Of a stretch of 60,368 nt of DNA, positions 34,937 to 44,313 are shown piece after piece. Below the pieces are notes generated by a model, which worked only from the letters and a program-made list of their open reading frames with translations, searched no databases and was not told the DNA's origin. Within the stretch, counting starts at the first letter, position 1; each line of letters opens with the position of its first letter. This stretch comes from Bacillota bacterium (GTDB lineage Bacteria > Bacillota > Clostridia > Christensenellales > UBA1242). Where the stretch lies: assembly GCA_009784375.1 (NCBI GenBank), contig WRBV01000006.1, forward strand, positions 1 to 60,368. The letters are read 5' to 3'. The position numbers were made by a program, and so were the translations under genes.

Positions 34937-37900
34937 TGCTTCTTACCTCCATCATTCTTTGCCTGTTTGTATTTGGCAACTGCGTTCACGGCTTTATCAA
35001 GTGCTTGATCCGCCGACATAACTGCTGTTCTTGCAGTTTGCTCAAGAGCCGCATTTTGTGGTTGTGCATCATGTGAAATTACTATTGGAAGAGCTACCTG
35101 TAATTTTGCACGTGCCTCTGCAATTGCTGCATTTGCATCGGCTTCAAGAGTACAAACAACGGTAGCGGTTGGATTAACAACATTAATTGTTGTCTTTGCC
35201 CCTCGTCGCATTAATACAATAATTAATAACAACAACCATATAAGGAACGCGGCAAGAACAATGTATACCCACCAATTGTCGCGTAACCAATTTCTGACTC
35301 TTTCAAAGAATGTTGGGTCATCGTATCCATTGTCTGTACCGCCTTGATACCAAGGGAAGTTTGGATTTTCTGGGTCGAAGCCTGCTGGTGGGCTCCATGG
35401 GAATGGGTAACACGGCCAACCATCTTCTGGCGTCCAATCTTCTGGCAGATAATCGTTTATGTCAAAGTCTTCGTCGTCCAGCCAATCGTCGTCAAATAGC
35501 GGACGATTGTCATATTGAATGAAAGCGTATTCAGAGTCATTTATTGCGAAATTATTACTGTACGCGATTATTGTGATTGAATGGACACGTACGGGAAGCG
35601 CGCTAAAGTCAACTTCTCTGTCTGTACTTGGCACTATTGTAAACAATACACCATCAACATAAATTCTGTATCCATCCGCATTTGTTACAGAATCCCATGT
35701 CAAAATATTATTATCACATATTTCAAGATTTGTCGGCGTATCAAGAACCTGCGTTCCACCGATAGACATAAGTCCATTATAAGCAATTATCAATTGCGTA
35801 AGAGCAATGTCAACTTGCCCTTGTGTTGCGTCTGTGTTGTTTATAATGTCCAATGCATTTGCAATTTGTTTGTCAACCAATCCTAGGCTCTCTGTTGTGT
35901 ACCCTATTCTAACTTGTGCTGTCAAATATGCAATGATTCTATTGCGTTCCGCAATTAGTGCTTCTTTGTTGACTGGAATTGCTTTGACCTCAAAAGATTC
36001 GATATCCGAATGGTTCGAGGTCACAAACGCGCCAGAACCATTTGCACGGAGTGTAATAGAATAAGTCCCAACAGGTAAATTCAGAGTTGACAATGCAAAT
36101 GTATTTCCGCCCGTCGCTGTTGTCTGGAATACACCATCGACATATATACGGTATCCAGCGGAGTTTGCGACACCTGTCCAAGTCAAAATATTATTGTTTA
36201 TTACCAAGTTCGTTGGGACATCAAGTTGTGAAAATAATTGTTCATCATCCCAATCGCCTGGTTCGTCCCAAATATCTTCGTCATCGTCAACGTTTGGAAG
36301 GTCCTCCCCGCCTGGGTTGTAATTCCCGCTATTTACATTGAATACCGTAATTGAACTCAATAACGAATGCGTGTAATCTACGTTGTTTCCAATTGCACGA
36401 ACCTGGATGTGGAAATTAAATGATGTTTCAGTCGGCGGTAATGGGAAATAAAATAGTGAAAGGTTTACTTCGGTGATTGCAAATGGGATATTAGGGAAGA
36501 AAATTGTTGGGTGTCCGTTAATATAGACTCTGAATCCCATTGAACCAGGAACCATGTCCCATGACAACATACCTGTTGCTTGGTTTACATTAACATTTTG
36601 CGGGGCTGGAAGTCTGTTCATACCTTCTACTGGCGGCGCTATTGGTGGATTTCCTTCGATTGGAGGAAGTGGTGTTCCCGACAAAACATTCCAAACGGCA
36701 TGTAATTCAACATTGCCGTTAACATTTACCATTGTTGGTCCACCGCCAAGAAAGTCAACATGTCCGTTAATTGCACGATCAAGGCTATTTGCCCAACCAA
36801 GGAATTCAAATGTTGCCCCACCATGACTAACCAATGTCATTCCATCGGTAGTAAGGTGAACGGGAAGACTACCAGAATCTGTAACATGGATATTGGTCAA
36901 ACTTCTATTCGGCGTGATTGCATTATAGGTAAATTGTGGTGTTGGCGAAATCCCCGTGTTGAAAACACTATTGACAAAAAGCGTCAAACGAATTGGTTGG
37001 AACACGGCATATAGTGGCGTTACTGCTTGATTTGGATATGGAATTGTTATCGTTGCATTTGGTGCGTGGTCGACAATTCCTGCCTGAGCCCTTGCAAGTG
37101 TTGTGGCCCAACCGCCGAATACATGGTATGGGACAATAGTTATAGGTGCAAAGACAGATAATGCAAATGTTCTCTGTGCAGTTGTAAATGTTTCGGTTAT
37201 TGTTGGGAATGTTGCTTCAAACCAAGTTTCGTTCACATAACCCGCAGTTAATGCGTCGTGGCTGAACCGCAGTTGCAACGATGCAACGTCCGTTCTTTGC
37301 CATACCGCGTATATTCTTGTATTTTCAAATATGTGTGGTTGGTTAGCCGACGACGGACTTAGCGGCCATGATGAATTAACTTGACCAAGTCTTGCTTGTT
37401 GTAGACTGTCTGCCCAACCGATATGTTGGATTCCAGAGCCCGATACCGCAGGAATTTGTAAGAATGGTGCAAAATATGGTGCAGTCGATGGTACGCCTGC
37501 AGGTGACAGAAATTGACCCGGACGACGAACAGTAGAAGTAAACGAACTCATCGATGCCAATATCCCGTCACCGCGTTGCACGGTTAGTGTTCGTGCCGGA
37601 CTGAATTGATATACGGCGAAGAATGCGAGATTCGGCTCGTTCGGTTCAAGTACAATGTTCTGCCCTGGCGGTCTGTCCACAGTACCTGCGTTTGCGCGGG
37701 TCTGTGATGTCGCCCATCCCATAAACTCAATTCCCGTTGGTGGAGTAATGGTTGGCTGATTTGCAACTGTTATTGTGTATTGGGTGTCCCATTCACCTTT
37801 TTCGATGTCTTCCAGCATATAAGAGGTATTACGACTATCAGTTATTTGGAAAAGGGGGCTATTCACATTAAAAATCGCATTATACCCAAATCTGAAATTA

Positions 37901-39285
37901 GTAAACGGATATAAAGTAACAATCCCGCCATGTTCCTCCCAAGTTGTATTAAAAGGAATTGATTGGAGTTGTGTTAGCAAGGTGGGCTCGGTTGGCGCAG
38001 TAATAGTTCCAATTACTTCGCCGTTATTATCTACCACACCTATTCTTGAAGGGGAGAATATTGTCCTTGCAGCATTTAGATGCGCAGACCCGTACCTATC
38101 ATTGGACATTGTTACCAATATGTCATTGCGAATCCCTAGTGCATTATTGATTACCAATGTACTTTGAAAATTAGTCTGTGCACTATTAACACTTCCCCCA
38201 ACTTGTCCATGTGCTGAACCAACAATTTGTCGCATTCGCGCGTGACTTGTAGCACCATTAATTGTTAATTCCCCCATATTATACGCGTGTTCAACTCGCA
38301 ACACTCCAGATGCCGCTCCGTGAGGAGAATTATATCTGTTTCTCTGGATTCTTGCGTGACCAATTATACCGCCAACCCCGCTGGCAAGCACATTAGCCGC
38401 AGACGCATTTATAGGGGCTGAGAGGTTTGCCGAAATATTTCCAGTATTGAATACGTTCAAAAAACTTCTTGTGTCTGTAAAAATAGTGGCGTTTTGGGTT
38501 CCACCAGTTTTCCCAGTATGAACAAAACCAACAATACCACCAATCGCAGCACTAGGGGCGGTAACCGTAATATCACCCGTATTTGCAAGGTTGAAATTTT
38601 GTACTGTTACATTTCCTTGTGCCCTCGCGGTTCGACTATTCCATCTTCCAACAACTCCCCCAACAGCTACGTTTGATGTTGATGACACAGTTATATTTGC
38701 TGTATTTTTTACTGTGCGTATTGTCCCATTCGCTGTGTTATTTCCATTGAATTGTCCAACCAAAACCCCAACATGTCCTGGTTGCCCAGATGTGTTAATT
38801 ACTTGTTCAATTTCTCCTGATATTCCCAAGTTCATTATATTGGCGGCGGTCACCGATGCAAACAAACCGATATTTTGGTTCGGACTTCTAATCACAGATG
38901 GCATGTTTATAACAAAAGAGTCACCATCAAATGTACCAGTAAAATTTAAAATAGATTCCCAGACATTTCCACTCAAGTTTATATTGCTTGTAAGTCTAAA
39001 ATGTGATGCGAGGTTCAAATTGGCATTGAGTCGGTATGCAACACCCGCCAATTCTTGAGATGAACCAATAAGAAATGGATTCCCCGCCGTCCCATCACCA
39101 TCCCCTCGGTCAAGCCAAGCTGTACTTCTGTTTCCGATATCTTGCCAACTGGAAAGTATGGGATTATTTTCACCATCCGCTTGTGCCACCCATGGCTGCC
39201 AAACTGCAAGTACAATTCCAGTCACCGTCATACAAAGCGCCAACAAACCCATGACCGCAAACGACAATATCCGTTCTTTATTCAT
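34933..39285 (-). CDS. Large multi-domain cell-surface protein with C-terminal anchor
   Basis: A 1450-residue protein. A signal/anchor helix spans residues about 8-32. GLUG-like repeats occupy about 60-420 (GTAGNPFLIGSSQELAGVAY start). InlB-B/Listeria-Bacteroides-type repeats with the motif GWAxSxxxAxxGxVD (four copies) occupy about 460-880. Fibronectin type III-like domains follow, with SAGYRIYVDG-type strands. A FIVAR-like helical segment begins NKEALIAERN. A Trp/Asp/Pro-rich linker leads to a transmembrane helix (about 1339-1360), then RRGAK and a cytosolic helical tail of about 90 residues. It is likely an adhesin or sensor. GGAGG precedes the ATG. Confidence 0.85.
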   Translation of the reverse strand: MNKERILSFAVMGLLALCMTVTGIVLAVWQPWVAQADGENNPILSSWQDIGNRSTAWLDRGDGDGTAGNPFLIGSSQELAGVAYRLNANLNLASHFRLTSNINLSGNVWESILNFTGTFDGDSFVINMPSVIRSPNQNIGLFASVTAANIMNLGISGEIEQVINTSGQPGHVGVLVGQFNGNNTANGTIRTVKNTANITVSSTSNVAVGGVVGRWNSRTARAQGNVTVQNFNLANTGDITVTAPSAAIGGIVGFVHTGKTGGTQNATIFTDTRSFLNVFNTGNISANLSAPINASAANVLASGVGGIIGHARIQRNRYNSPHGAASGVLRVEHAYNMGELTINGATSHARMRQIVGSAHGQVGGSVNSAQTNFQSTLVINNALGIRNDILVTMSNDRYGSAHLNAARTIFSPSRIGVVDNNGEVIGTITAPTEPTLLTQLQSIPFNTTWEEHGGIVTLYPFTNFRFGYNAIFNVNSPLFQITDSRNTSYMLEDIEKGEWDTQYTITVANQPTITPPTGIEFMGWATSQTRANAGTVDRPPGQNIVLEPNEPNLAFFAVYQFSPARTLTVQRGDGILASMSSFTSTVRRPGQFLSPAGVPSTAPYFAPFLQIPAVSGSGIQHIGWADSLQQARLGQVNSSWPLSPSSANQPHIFENTRIYAVWQRTDVASLQLRFSHDALTAGYVNETWFEATFPTITETFTTAQRTFALSVFAPITIVPYHVFGGWATTLARAQAGIVDHAPNATITIPYPNQAVTPLYAVFQPIRLTLFVNSVFNTGISPTPQFTYNAITPNRSLTNIHVTDSGSLPVHLTTDGMTLVSHGGATFEFLGWANSLDRAINGHVDFLGGGPTMVNVNGNVELHAVWNVLSGTPLPPIEGNPPIAPPVEGMNRLPAPQNVNVNQATGMLSWDMVPGSMGFRVYINGHPTIFFPNIPFAITEVNLSLFYFPLPPTETSFNFHIQVRAIGNNVDYTHSLLSSITVFNVNSGNYNPGGEDLPNVDDDEDIWDEPGDWDDEQLFSQLDVPTNLVINNNILTWTGVANSAGYRIYVDGVFQTTATGGNTFALSTLNLPVGTYSITLRANGSGAFVTSNHSDIESFEVKAIPVNKEALIAERNRIIAYLTAQVRIGYTTESLGLVDKQIANALDIINNTDATQGQVDIALTQLIIAYNGLMSIGGTQVLDTPTNLEICDNNILTWDSVTNADGYRIYVDGVLFTIVPSTDREVDFSALPVRVHSITIIAYSNNFAINDSEYAFIQYDNRPLFDDDWLDDEDFDINDYLPEDWTPEDGWPCYPFPWSPPAGFDPENPNFPWYQGGTDNGYDDPTFFERVRNWLRDNWWVYIVLAAFLIWLLLLIIVLMRRGAKTTINVVNPTATVVCTLEADANAAIAEARAKLQVALPIVISHDAQPQNAALEQTARTAVMSADQALDKAVNAVAKYKQAKNDGGKKQ

Positions 39286-39305
39286 TTGTTACCTCCAAAA
39301 ATTAA

Positions 39306-39331
39306 AAAACCGCCCAAATCCAGGCAGTTTT
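39306..39331 (-). terminator. Terminator-like hairpin in the leader of the 1450-residue gene
   Basis: On the minus strand, stem AAAACTGCC/GGCGGTTTT with an 8-nt loop is followed by TTAATTTTT and then, within 10 nt, the GGAGG of the gene. No minus-strand gene ends nearby upstream, so it looks like an attenuator rather than an end-of-gene terminator. Confidence 0.6.
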
Positions 39332-39537
39332 TCCTAATATAAACATGCAAAATTACTTGTGCCACGCACTCTTCTAGTGCAGATTGCAACTACACTTTTC
39401 CACTTTGCTAAGCAAATTTTATCATTCCCCCAAGAACGCATACTTGCATATACCATATTCAGCAAAAAGCGACAAGCGAATTTAACCACTTTTTTACTTT
39501 TCTTGTCTATGTGTCTGTTATTTTACTTCATATGTCA

Positions 39538-39567
39538 TTGGTTACCTTTACTCAAATAGACTATAAT
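39538..39567 (+). promoter_or_regulatory. Leaderless promoter of the PAS-AraC regulator gene
   Basis: TTGGTT (39538-39543), 18 nt, TATAAT (39562-39567), then 5 nt to the ATG at 39573. Confidence 0.6.
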
Positions 39568-39572
39568 TAGTT

Positions 39573-40316
39573 ATGGATACTTTTTGGAAAGATTTTGGCA
39601 ATGAAAATTCATTATCTCAATTTTTTGATTCTATGCCTTATCTAGTTATGGTTTTGAACCCAAATGGAAAAGCAATCTTTGTAAATCAAGCCTTTATAGA
39701 AAATATGAATATTTCTAACAGGGAAAATCTTTTAAACAACTACAATATCTATAAAGACGGTTGTGCACTTGCTGTGCCTGGGATGGAACAATTTTTAAAC
39801 GATATTTTAAGTGGCAAAGTTTCCAAACTTGAAAACATAAAAACACCGAGCGATGGTTTTATGAACTATACAAAAGAAGGTCATTCTGTAAACGAATTTG
39901 TACGTCAAAATCTAACAGGATTTCCAATTTATGACAATAATAAAGAAATTATCTTTGTTGTCATTGTTTCAAATATTACTATGGCATTCAAAGGTAAAAG
40001 CGAAATAGTTAAGGTTCAAGAATACTTAGCCACACATTGGAAAAAAGAATTTGATATCGCTAAACTGGAAGATATTGCTAATCTGAGTGCGCGACAACTT
40101 TCTCGTACATTCAAAAACGATACAGGAGAAACGCCATTCGCTTATTACCAACGTTTGAAAATCGAAAAACTGAAAGAAACTTTGGACGATCCCAACTTAA
40201 ATGTTGAACAAGCTTTCAAAGCCTGCGGGCTGGAATATAATGGCATGTATGCAAGACACTTCAAATCAGTTGTAGGCATGAGTCCGCTAGAATACAAAAA
40301 ACAAATTAAGAAATAA
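39573..40316 (+). CDS. PAS-domain AraC-family transcriptional regulator
   Basis: A 247-residue protein. Residues about 15-135 form a PAS sensor (MPYLVMVLNPNGKAIFVNQAF start). The C-terminal 100 residues are an AraC/XylS helix-turn-helix pair with LEDIANLSARQLSRTFK and VVGMSPLEYKK. Its ligand is unknown. It is divergent from the large surface protein gene across a 287-bp region containing a possible attenuator, so it is a natural candidate to control that gene. Confidence 0.9.
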   Translation: MDTFWKDFGNENSLSQFFDSMPYLVMVLNPNGKAIFVNQAFIENMNISNRENLLNNYNIYKDGCALAVPGMEQFLNDILSGKVSKLENIKTPSDGFMNYTKEGHSVNEFVRQNLTGFPIYDNNKEIIFVVIVSNITMAFKGKSEIVKVQEYLATHWKKEFDIAKLEDIANLSARQLSRTFKNDTGETPFAYYQRLKIEKLKETLDDPNLNVEQAFKACGLEYNGMYARHFKSVVGMSPLEYKKQIKK

Positions 40317-40398
40317 TTACGTCGCAAACCTTACTCACCTCGCTAATAACTTCCTTTGGCAAGCCTGCTTTTTTCGTTGCTTCAATTCCAAGTTCAGT
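40306..40398 (-). pseudogene. MutS C-terminal remnant
   Basis: This minus-strand segment translates to TELGIEATKKAGLPKEV and continues to a stop at 40306. It matches the C-terminal helix region of the intact MutS (HSFGIEVAKMAGLPKEV) in this window. It lies just past the mutS stop and in a different frame, and overlaps the last codons of the AraC gene. It is best read as the relic of a second mutS-like 3' end. Confidence 0.6.
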
Positions 40399-40420
40399 TT
40401 TTTGATATCATAAATTCTCA

Positions 40421-43033
40421 TCAATCATTTTTAGATTCCTTAACTAAATCCCCAAGCATTACCAATGCTTCCATTGGGGACAAATTATTTATATTTATTT
40501 CCTGGAGTTTAGAAACCACAGGGTTCTCAATCAAAACTTCCTTTTCCATAATGAGCGGCCCCACATTCTTTCCAGATAATTGTTGCTGAGTTGCCTTGTC
40601 AATCTCATAGAGTTTTTTGGCATTTTCTAAAACTTCTTTTGGCAGACCCGCCATTTTCGCCACTTCGATACCGAAACTGTGTTCTTCTTTTCCAGGAAGA
40701 ATTTTATGCAAAAATACTATGTTACCATCAACTACTGATGTAGTGGCTCTGTAATTTTTTATTTTTGAATTCTCTTCTGCAAGCGCAGCCAACTCGTGGA
40801 AGTGCGTGGCGAACATAGCCATGCAACCTATCTTGTCTGTGACATACGAAATTGTGGCGGATGCAATTGCCTTTCCCTCTTGAGTACCTGTGCCCCTTCC
40901 AAGTTCATCTATGAGCAAAAGGCTGCTTTTTGTTGCGTTGTGTAGCAGGGTACAAATCTGGTTAAGTTCGATCATGAATGTAGATTGTCCTGTTATTAAG
41001 CTGTCGCTTGCACCTATTCTGGTGAAAATACGGTCGGTAAGTGCGATGTTTGCCGAACTTGCAGGAACGAATGAACCGATATGCGAAAGAAGAACGGTGA
41101 GCGCTATACTTCGCATATAGGTTGACTTCCCCGCCATATTTGGACCTGTTATAATTTTCGTGGTCGTTTTGCCTGATTTTAAATAGCAATCATTTGCAAC
41201 AAAACGATTTGACCCGATTATTTTTTCGATTACTGGATGACGAACTGATTTAATATTTATTTCGCCATCGTTATTTAATTTGGGACGAATCCAATTTGAT
41301 GAAACCGCAACGGATGCAAAGGTTGAAATGACATCAATAATAGCAACTTGGTTAGAGTTAGATTGAATAATAGGTATATATTCAATCAATAGGTCTCGGA
41401 TTTCCGACAATATTTTTGCTTCGAGCTCTTTTGCACTATCTTGGGCACCAAGTAATTTGGTCTCAAGGTTTTTAAGTTCCTCGGTAGTATAACGTTCGGT
41501 GTCTTTTGTTGTTGCAATTCTGTTCATTCTATATGGAACTTGTGCACTTAGCCTTTTTGGAACCTCGAAAAAATATCCTGTTATTCTGTTGTAGCCGATT
41601 TTAATTTCTTTCATCTCACATGCTTTTCGCTCACTTGATTCAAGATTTGAAATGAGACTCTCGCCGTGTTTACTTATATCACGCAATTCATCAAGTGTTG
41701 CATCATACCCATCTCGTATATAACCACCCTCTTCCAATTTTGTTGGCAAGTTATCTGCAATTGCACGGTCGACAAGGTCCGTGATATTTGGCAATGGGGT
41801 CAACGCATCATAAGAATTTTTCAATAATCCCTTTTGAAAAACACCAAGGCTTTGCTTTAAATCTTCTATTTTACGAAGACTCTTTGCAAGTCCTTGCATT
41901 TCTCGCGGAAGAATTGAGCGCATAGCAATTTTTCCACACATACGGCTTAGGTCATTCATTTTTGAGAGAGTGTCTCTGATCTTCTCGCTTGAAACGCTAT
42001 CATTCGCAAGTTGCTCAACCGCATCAAGGCGTTGATTTATACGAGCAACATCTTGCAACGGTTTTCCAAGCATTGAAACCAAAAGACGGGCACCCATTGG
42101 TGTTTGGGTATCATCAAGCACCCAAAGTAAACTTCCCACTTTGTTATTTTGGTCGCGGTATTGATTAGTAAGTTCTAGATGGTCACGCGCAACCTTGTCT
42201 AAAATCATAAAGTCATTATTTTTTACTACTTGGATTTTTGCAATGTTCTTGAGTGCTCGTTTTTGTGTATGCATAAGGTATTCAAGTAAAGCACCCGCAC
42301 TTGGTGTAATTTGTGAGCCAAAATCAAAATCAAACACGGTGGTGCTTTTAATCTTAAAGTAACTTAAAATTGCTTCGTGTGCAGACATTGGGTTGAATGC
42401 ATAATCATAGTGACTTGACACCCGACCTACCGAGTGAATTAAATGGCTTTCATTCTGGTCACCAAGAAAGGTTTTAAAGTCAATTGTTGATATAATTTCA
42501 CGCGGATTTATCATGGCAAGTACATCGATAAATTCACCTGGCTCTACTTCCATTGAAAAGAACTCACCTGTTGTGATGTCTGCCCAAGATATGCTGCCCA
42601 GCTTTTCTTTTTTTACAAAGTAAACAGCAGCCACAAAATTATTCTTGGTCTGGTCAAGAAAGCCCTCATCATCAAATGTTCCTGGTGTCACGACTCGGAC
42701 AACGTCACGGTCAACCATTTTTTTACCTTTTTGTGGTAACGACAACTGTTCACAGATTGCGACCGAATATCCACGATCAACAAGTCTTTTAATATAATTT
42801 CCCACCGCATGATGTGGAACACCGCACATGTCTATACGCTTGGTATTAGTCTCTTCATTATCTTTACCACGACCTGTGAGTGTCAACCCAAGCTCACGAC
42901 TTGCAATTATCGCATCTTCGAAAAACAATTCATAAAAATCACCCAGACGATAAAAGAGCAAACTGTCTGCATAACTTTCTTTTAAATGAACATAGTGCGT
43001 CATCATAGGGGAAAGCTTTTGTTCGGTTGTCAT
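40421..43033 (-). CDS. mutS: DNA mismatch recognition protein MutS
   Basis: An 870-residue MutS. The N-terminal mismatch-binding domain contains the Phe-x-Glu motif region (YRLGDFYELFFEDA). The ATPase has Walker A GPNMAGKST and Walker B LLIDELGRGT. It starts 3 bp after the miaB stop, with AGGAG inside the miaB end, so miaB-mutS is an operon. Confidence 0.97.
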   Translation of the reverse strand: MTTEQKLSPMMTHYVHLKESYADSLLFYRLGDFYELFFEDAIIASRELGLTLTGRGKDNEETNTKRIDMCGVPHHAVGNYIKRLVDRGYSVAICEQLSLPQKGKKMVDRDVVRVVTPGTFDDEGFLDQTKNNFVAAVYFVKKEKLGSISWADITTGEFFSMEVEPGEFIDVLAMINPREIISTIDFKTFLGDQNESHLIHSVGRVSSHYDYAFNPMSAHEAILSYFKIKSTTVFDFDFGSQITPSAGALLEYLMHTQKRALKNIAKIQVVKNNDFMILDKVARDHLELTNQYRDQNNKVGSLLWVLDDTQTPMGARLLVSMLGKPLQDVARINQRLDAVEQLANDSVSSEKIRDTLSKMNDLSRMCGKIAMRSILPREMQGLAKSLRKIEDLKQSLGVFQKGLLKNSYDALTPLPNITDLVDRAIADNLPTKLEEGGYIRDGYDATLDELRDISKHGESLISNLESSERKACEMKEIKIGYNRITGYFFEVPKRLSAQVPYRMNRIATTKDTERYTTEELKNLETKLLGAQDSAKELEAKILSEIRDLLIEYIPIIQSNSNQVAIIDVISTFASVAVSSNWIRPKLNNDGEINIKSVRHPVIEKIIGSNRFVANDCYLKSGKTTTKIITGPNMAGKSTYMRSIALTVLLSHIGSFVPASSANIALTDRIFTRIGASDSLITGQSTFMIELNQICTLLHNATKSSLLLIDELGRGTGTQEGKAIASATISYVTDKIGCMAMFATHFHELAALAEENSKIKNYRATTSVVDGNIVFLHKILPGKEEHSFGIEVAKMAGLPKEVLENAKKLYEIDKATQQQLSGKNVGPLIMEKEVLIENPVVSKLQEININNLSPMEALVMLGDLVKESKND

Positions 43034-43036
43034 TGG

Positions 43037-44200
43037 TTATTCTCCTAGTGTAATTTGGTTTGATATCTCTCGCTGAATCTTTATTAATTCAGTAGTCCTT
43101 GCTTTTTTTGTTTTATGGTCAATCTGGTTAGACATTTTGTCGGCGGCGGTGCCACTTCGGCGGCTGTATGGAAATATGAATGCCGCATTAAATTTGATGT
43201 CTCGGACCATGTTAATGGTATCTGCAAAGTCATCTTCGCTCTCGCCTGGGAAACCGCAGATTATATCGGTTGTTATTTTTACATCTGGGCAAACTTTGCG
43301 CAAGTAATTTATTTTTGACTTGTAATCTTCTACCGTATATCCACGATTCATCAATTTTAAAATTTTATCACAGCCGTTTTGAATAGGAAGATGAATGTTT
43401 CGTTCAATTTCTGGTGCAGATGCAATAAAGTCGGCAAGCTCACGGGAAAAGTCCTTTGGATGAGATGAAAGAAAATTCAACTTGCTATTCGAGTTTTTGA
43501 TATATCCCGACAATTGTTCAAGAAGTCCTATAAAGTTTTTATTGGTCTTGGGACAAATATAACTATTCACATTTTGACCAAGAAGATAAATTATTTGTGA
43601 CTCTTCCCTATCTTTTATAGAGTTAAATAGTTTTATAAACTCGGATTCAATTTCGGTTATTTCACGATTTACTACTCGACCTCGAACATATGGAACAATA
43701 CAATAAGTACAGTAATTATCGCATCCATATGTAATATTGATATAATGCGTATTCGGTTTGGTTGGATCATCAGGTGCGGTAAGATTATCAAATCTTGGGT
43801 TTAATTTCCGCTCTTTAACAATTTCAATTGTTTTTTGCTTGCGGCTTGCATTTTCTATTGCCGCTCCAATTTCGCTTATGTTATGAGTACCAAGAATTAT
43901 ATCAAGCTGTGGGAATTTTTTCATAAGTGATTTGCTTACACCGTCACGCTGGCTTAAACATCCAACAATTGCCAAGATTAAATTACGCCCATCACGCTTT
44001 TCTTTGTGAGCATTGCCTATGTGGCTTGTAATCTTTTCTTCGGCTGTGTTCCGTACTGTGCACGTATTAAATATGATAATATCGGTTTTGTCTTCGGACT
44101 CGGCTTGGATATAACCCTCGGATTCAAGAAGCTTATGAATCTTTTGTGATTCATGCACATTCATTTGGCAACCATATGTCTTGATGTAAAAAGTTTTCAT
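43037..44200 (-). CDS. miaB: MiaB-type tRNA i6A37 methylthiotransferase, lacking TRAM domain
   Basis: A radical-SAM enzyme of about 387 residues converting i6A37 to ms2i6A37 in tRNA. The N-terminal cluster cysteines are in YGCQMN, FNTCTVR and IVGCLSQ; the radical-SAM CxxxCxxC is in GCDNYCTYC. It ends at IQREISNQITLGE, where family members continue with a TRAM domain of about 60-70 residues. The start at 44200 (MKTFYIKTYGC) fits homologues; an in-frame ATG at 44209 abuts the -10 box TAGAAT. Operon with mutS. Confidence 0.93.
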   Translation of the reverse strand: MKTFYIKTYGCQMNVHESQKIHKLLESEGYIQAESEDKTDIIIFNTCTVRNTAEEKITSHIGNAHKEKRDGRNLILAIVGCLSQRDGVSKSLMKKFPQLDIILGTHNISEIGAAIENASRKQKTIEIVKERKLNPRFDNLTAPDDPTKPNTHYINITYGCDNYCTYCIVPYVRGRVVNREITEIESEFIKLFNSIKDREESQIIYLLGQNVNSYICPKTNKNFIGLLEQLSGYIKNSNSKLNFLSSHPKDFSRELADFIASAPEIERNIHLPIQNGCDKILKLMNRGYTVEDYKSKINYLRKVCPDVKITTDIICGFPGESEDDFADTINMVRDIKFNAAFIFPYSRRSGTAADKMSNQIDHKTKKARTTELIKIQREISNQITLGE

Positions 44201-44239
44201 GTCGTGCATATTCTAACATAACTTTGTTGAAGTATCAAG

Positions 44240-44285
44240 ATTTCTTTACGCTCCGCCAGATTCTTCACTACGTTCAGAATGACAT
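44240..44285. repeat. Dispersed repeat, half copy, upstream of the PBP gene
   Basis: GCTCCGCCAGATTCTTCACT followed by ACGTTCAGAATGAC matches the arm type of the 7370-7572 element. It opens a reading frame in phase with the PBP gene (ILHYVQND), which should not be taken as part of the protein. Confidence 0.65.
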
Positions 44286-44313
44286 GGATGGAACTGGTAC
44301 ATACTACGACACG

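Noticed and set aside
44224..44313. 30-residue N-terminal extension of the class A PBP
   Set aside because: It is translation of a dispersed intergenic repeat; the membrane anchor and homologue-like start begin at 44314.
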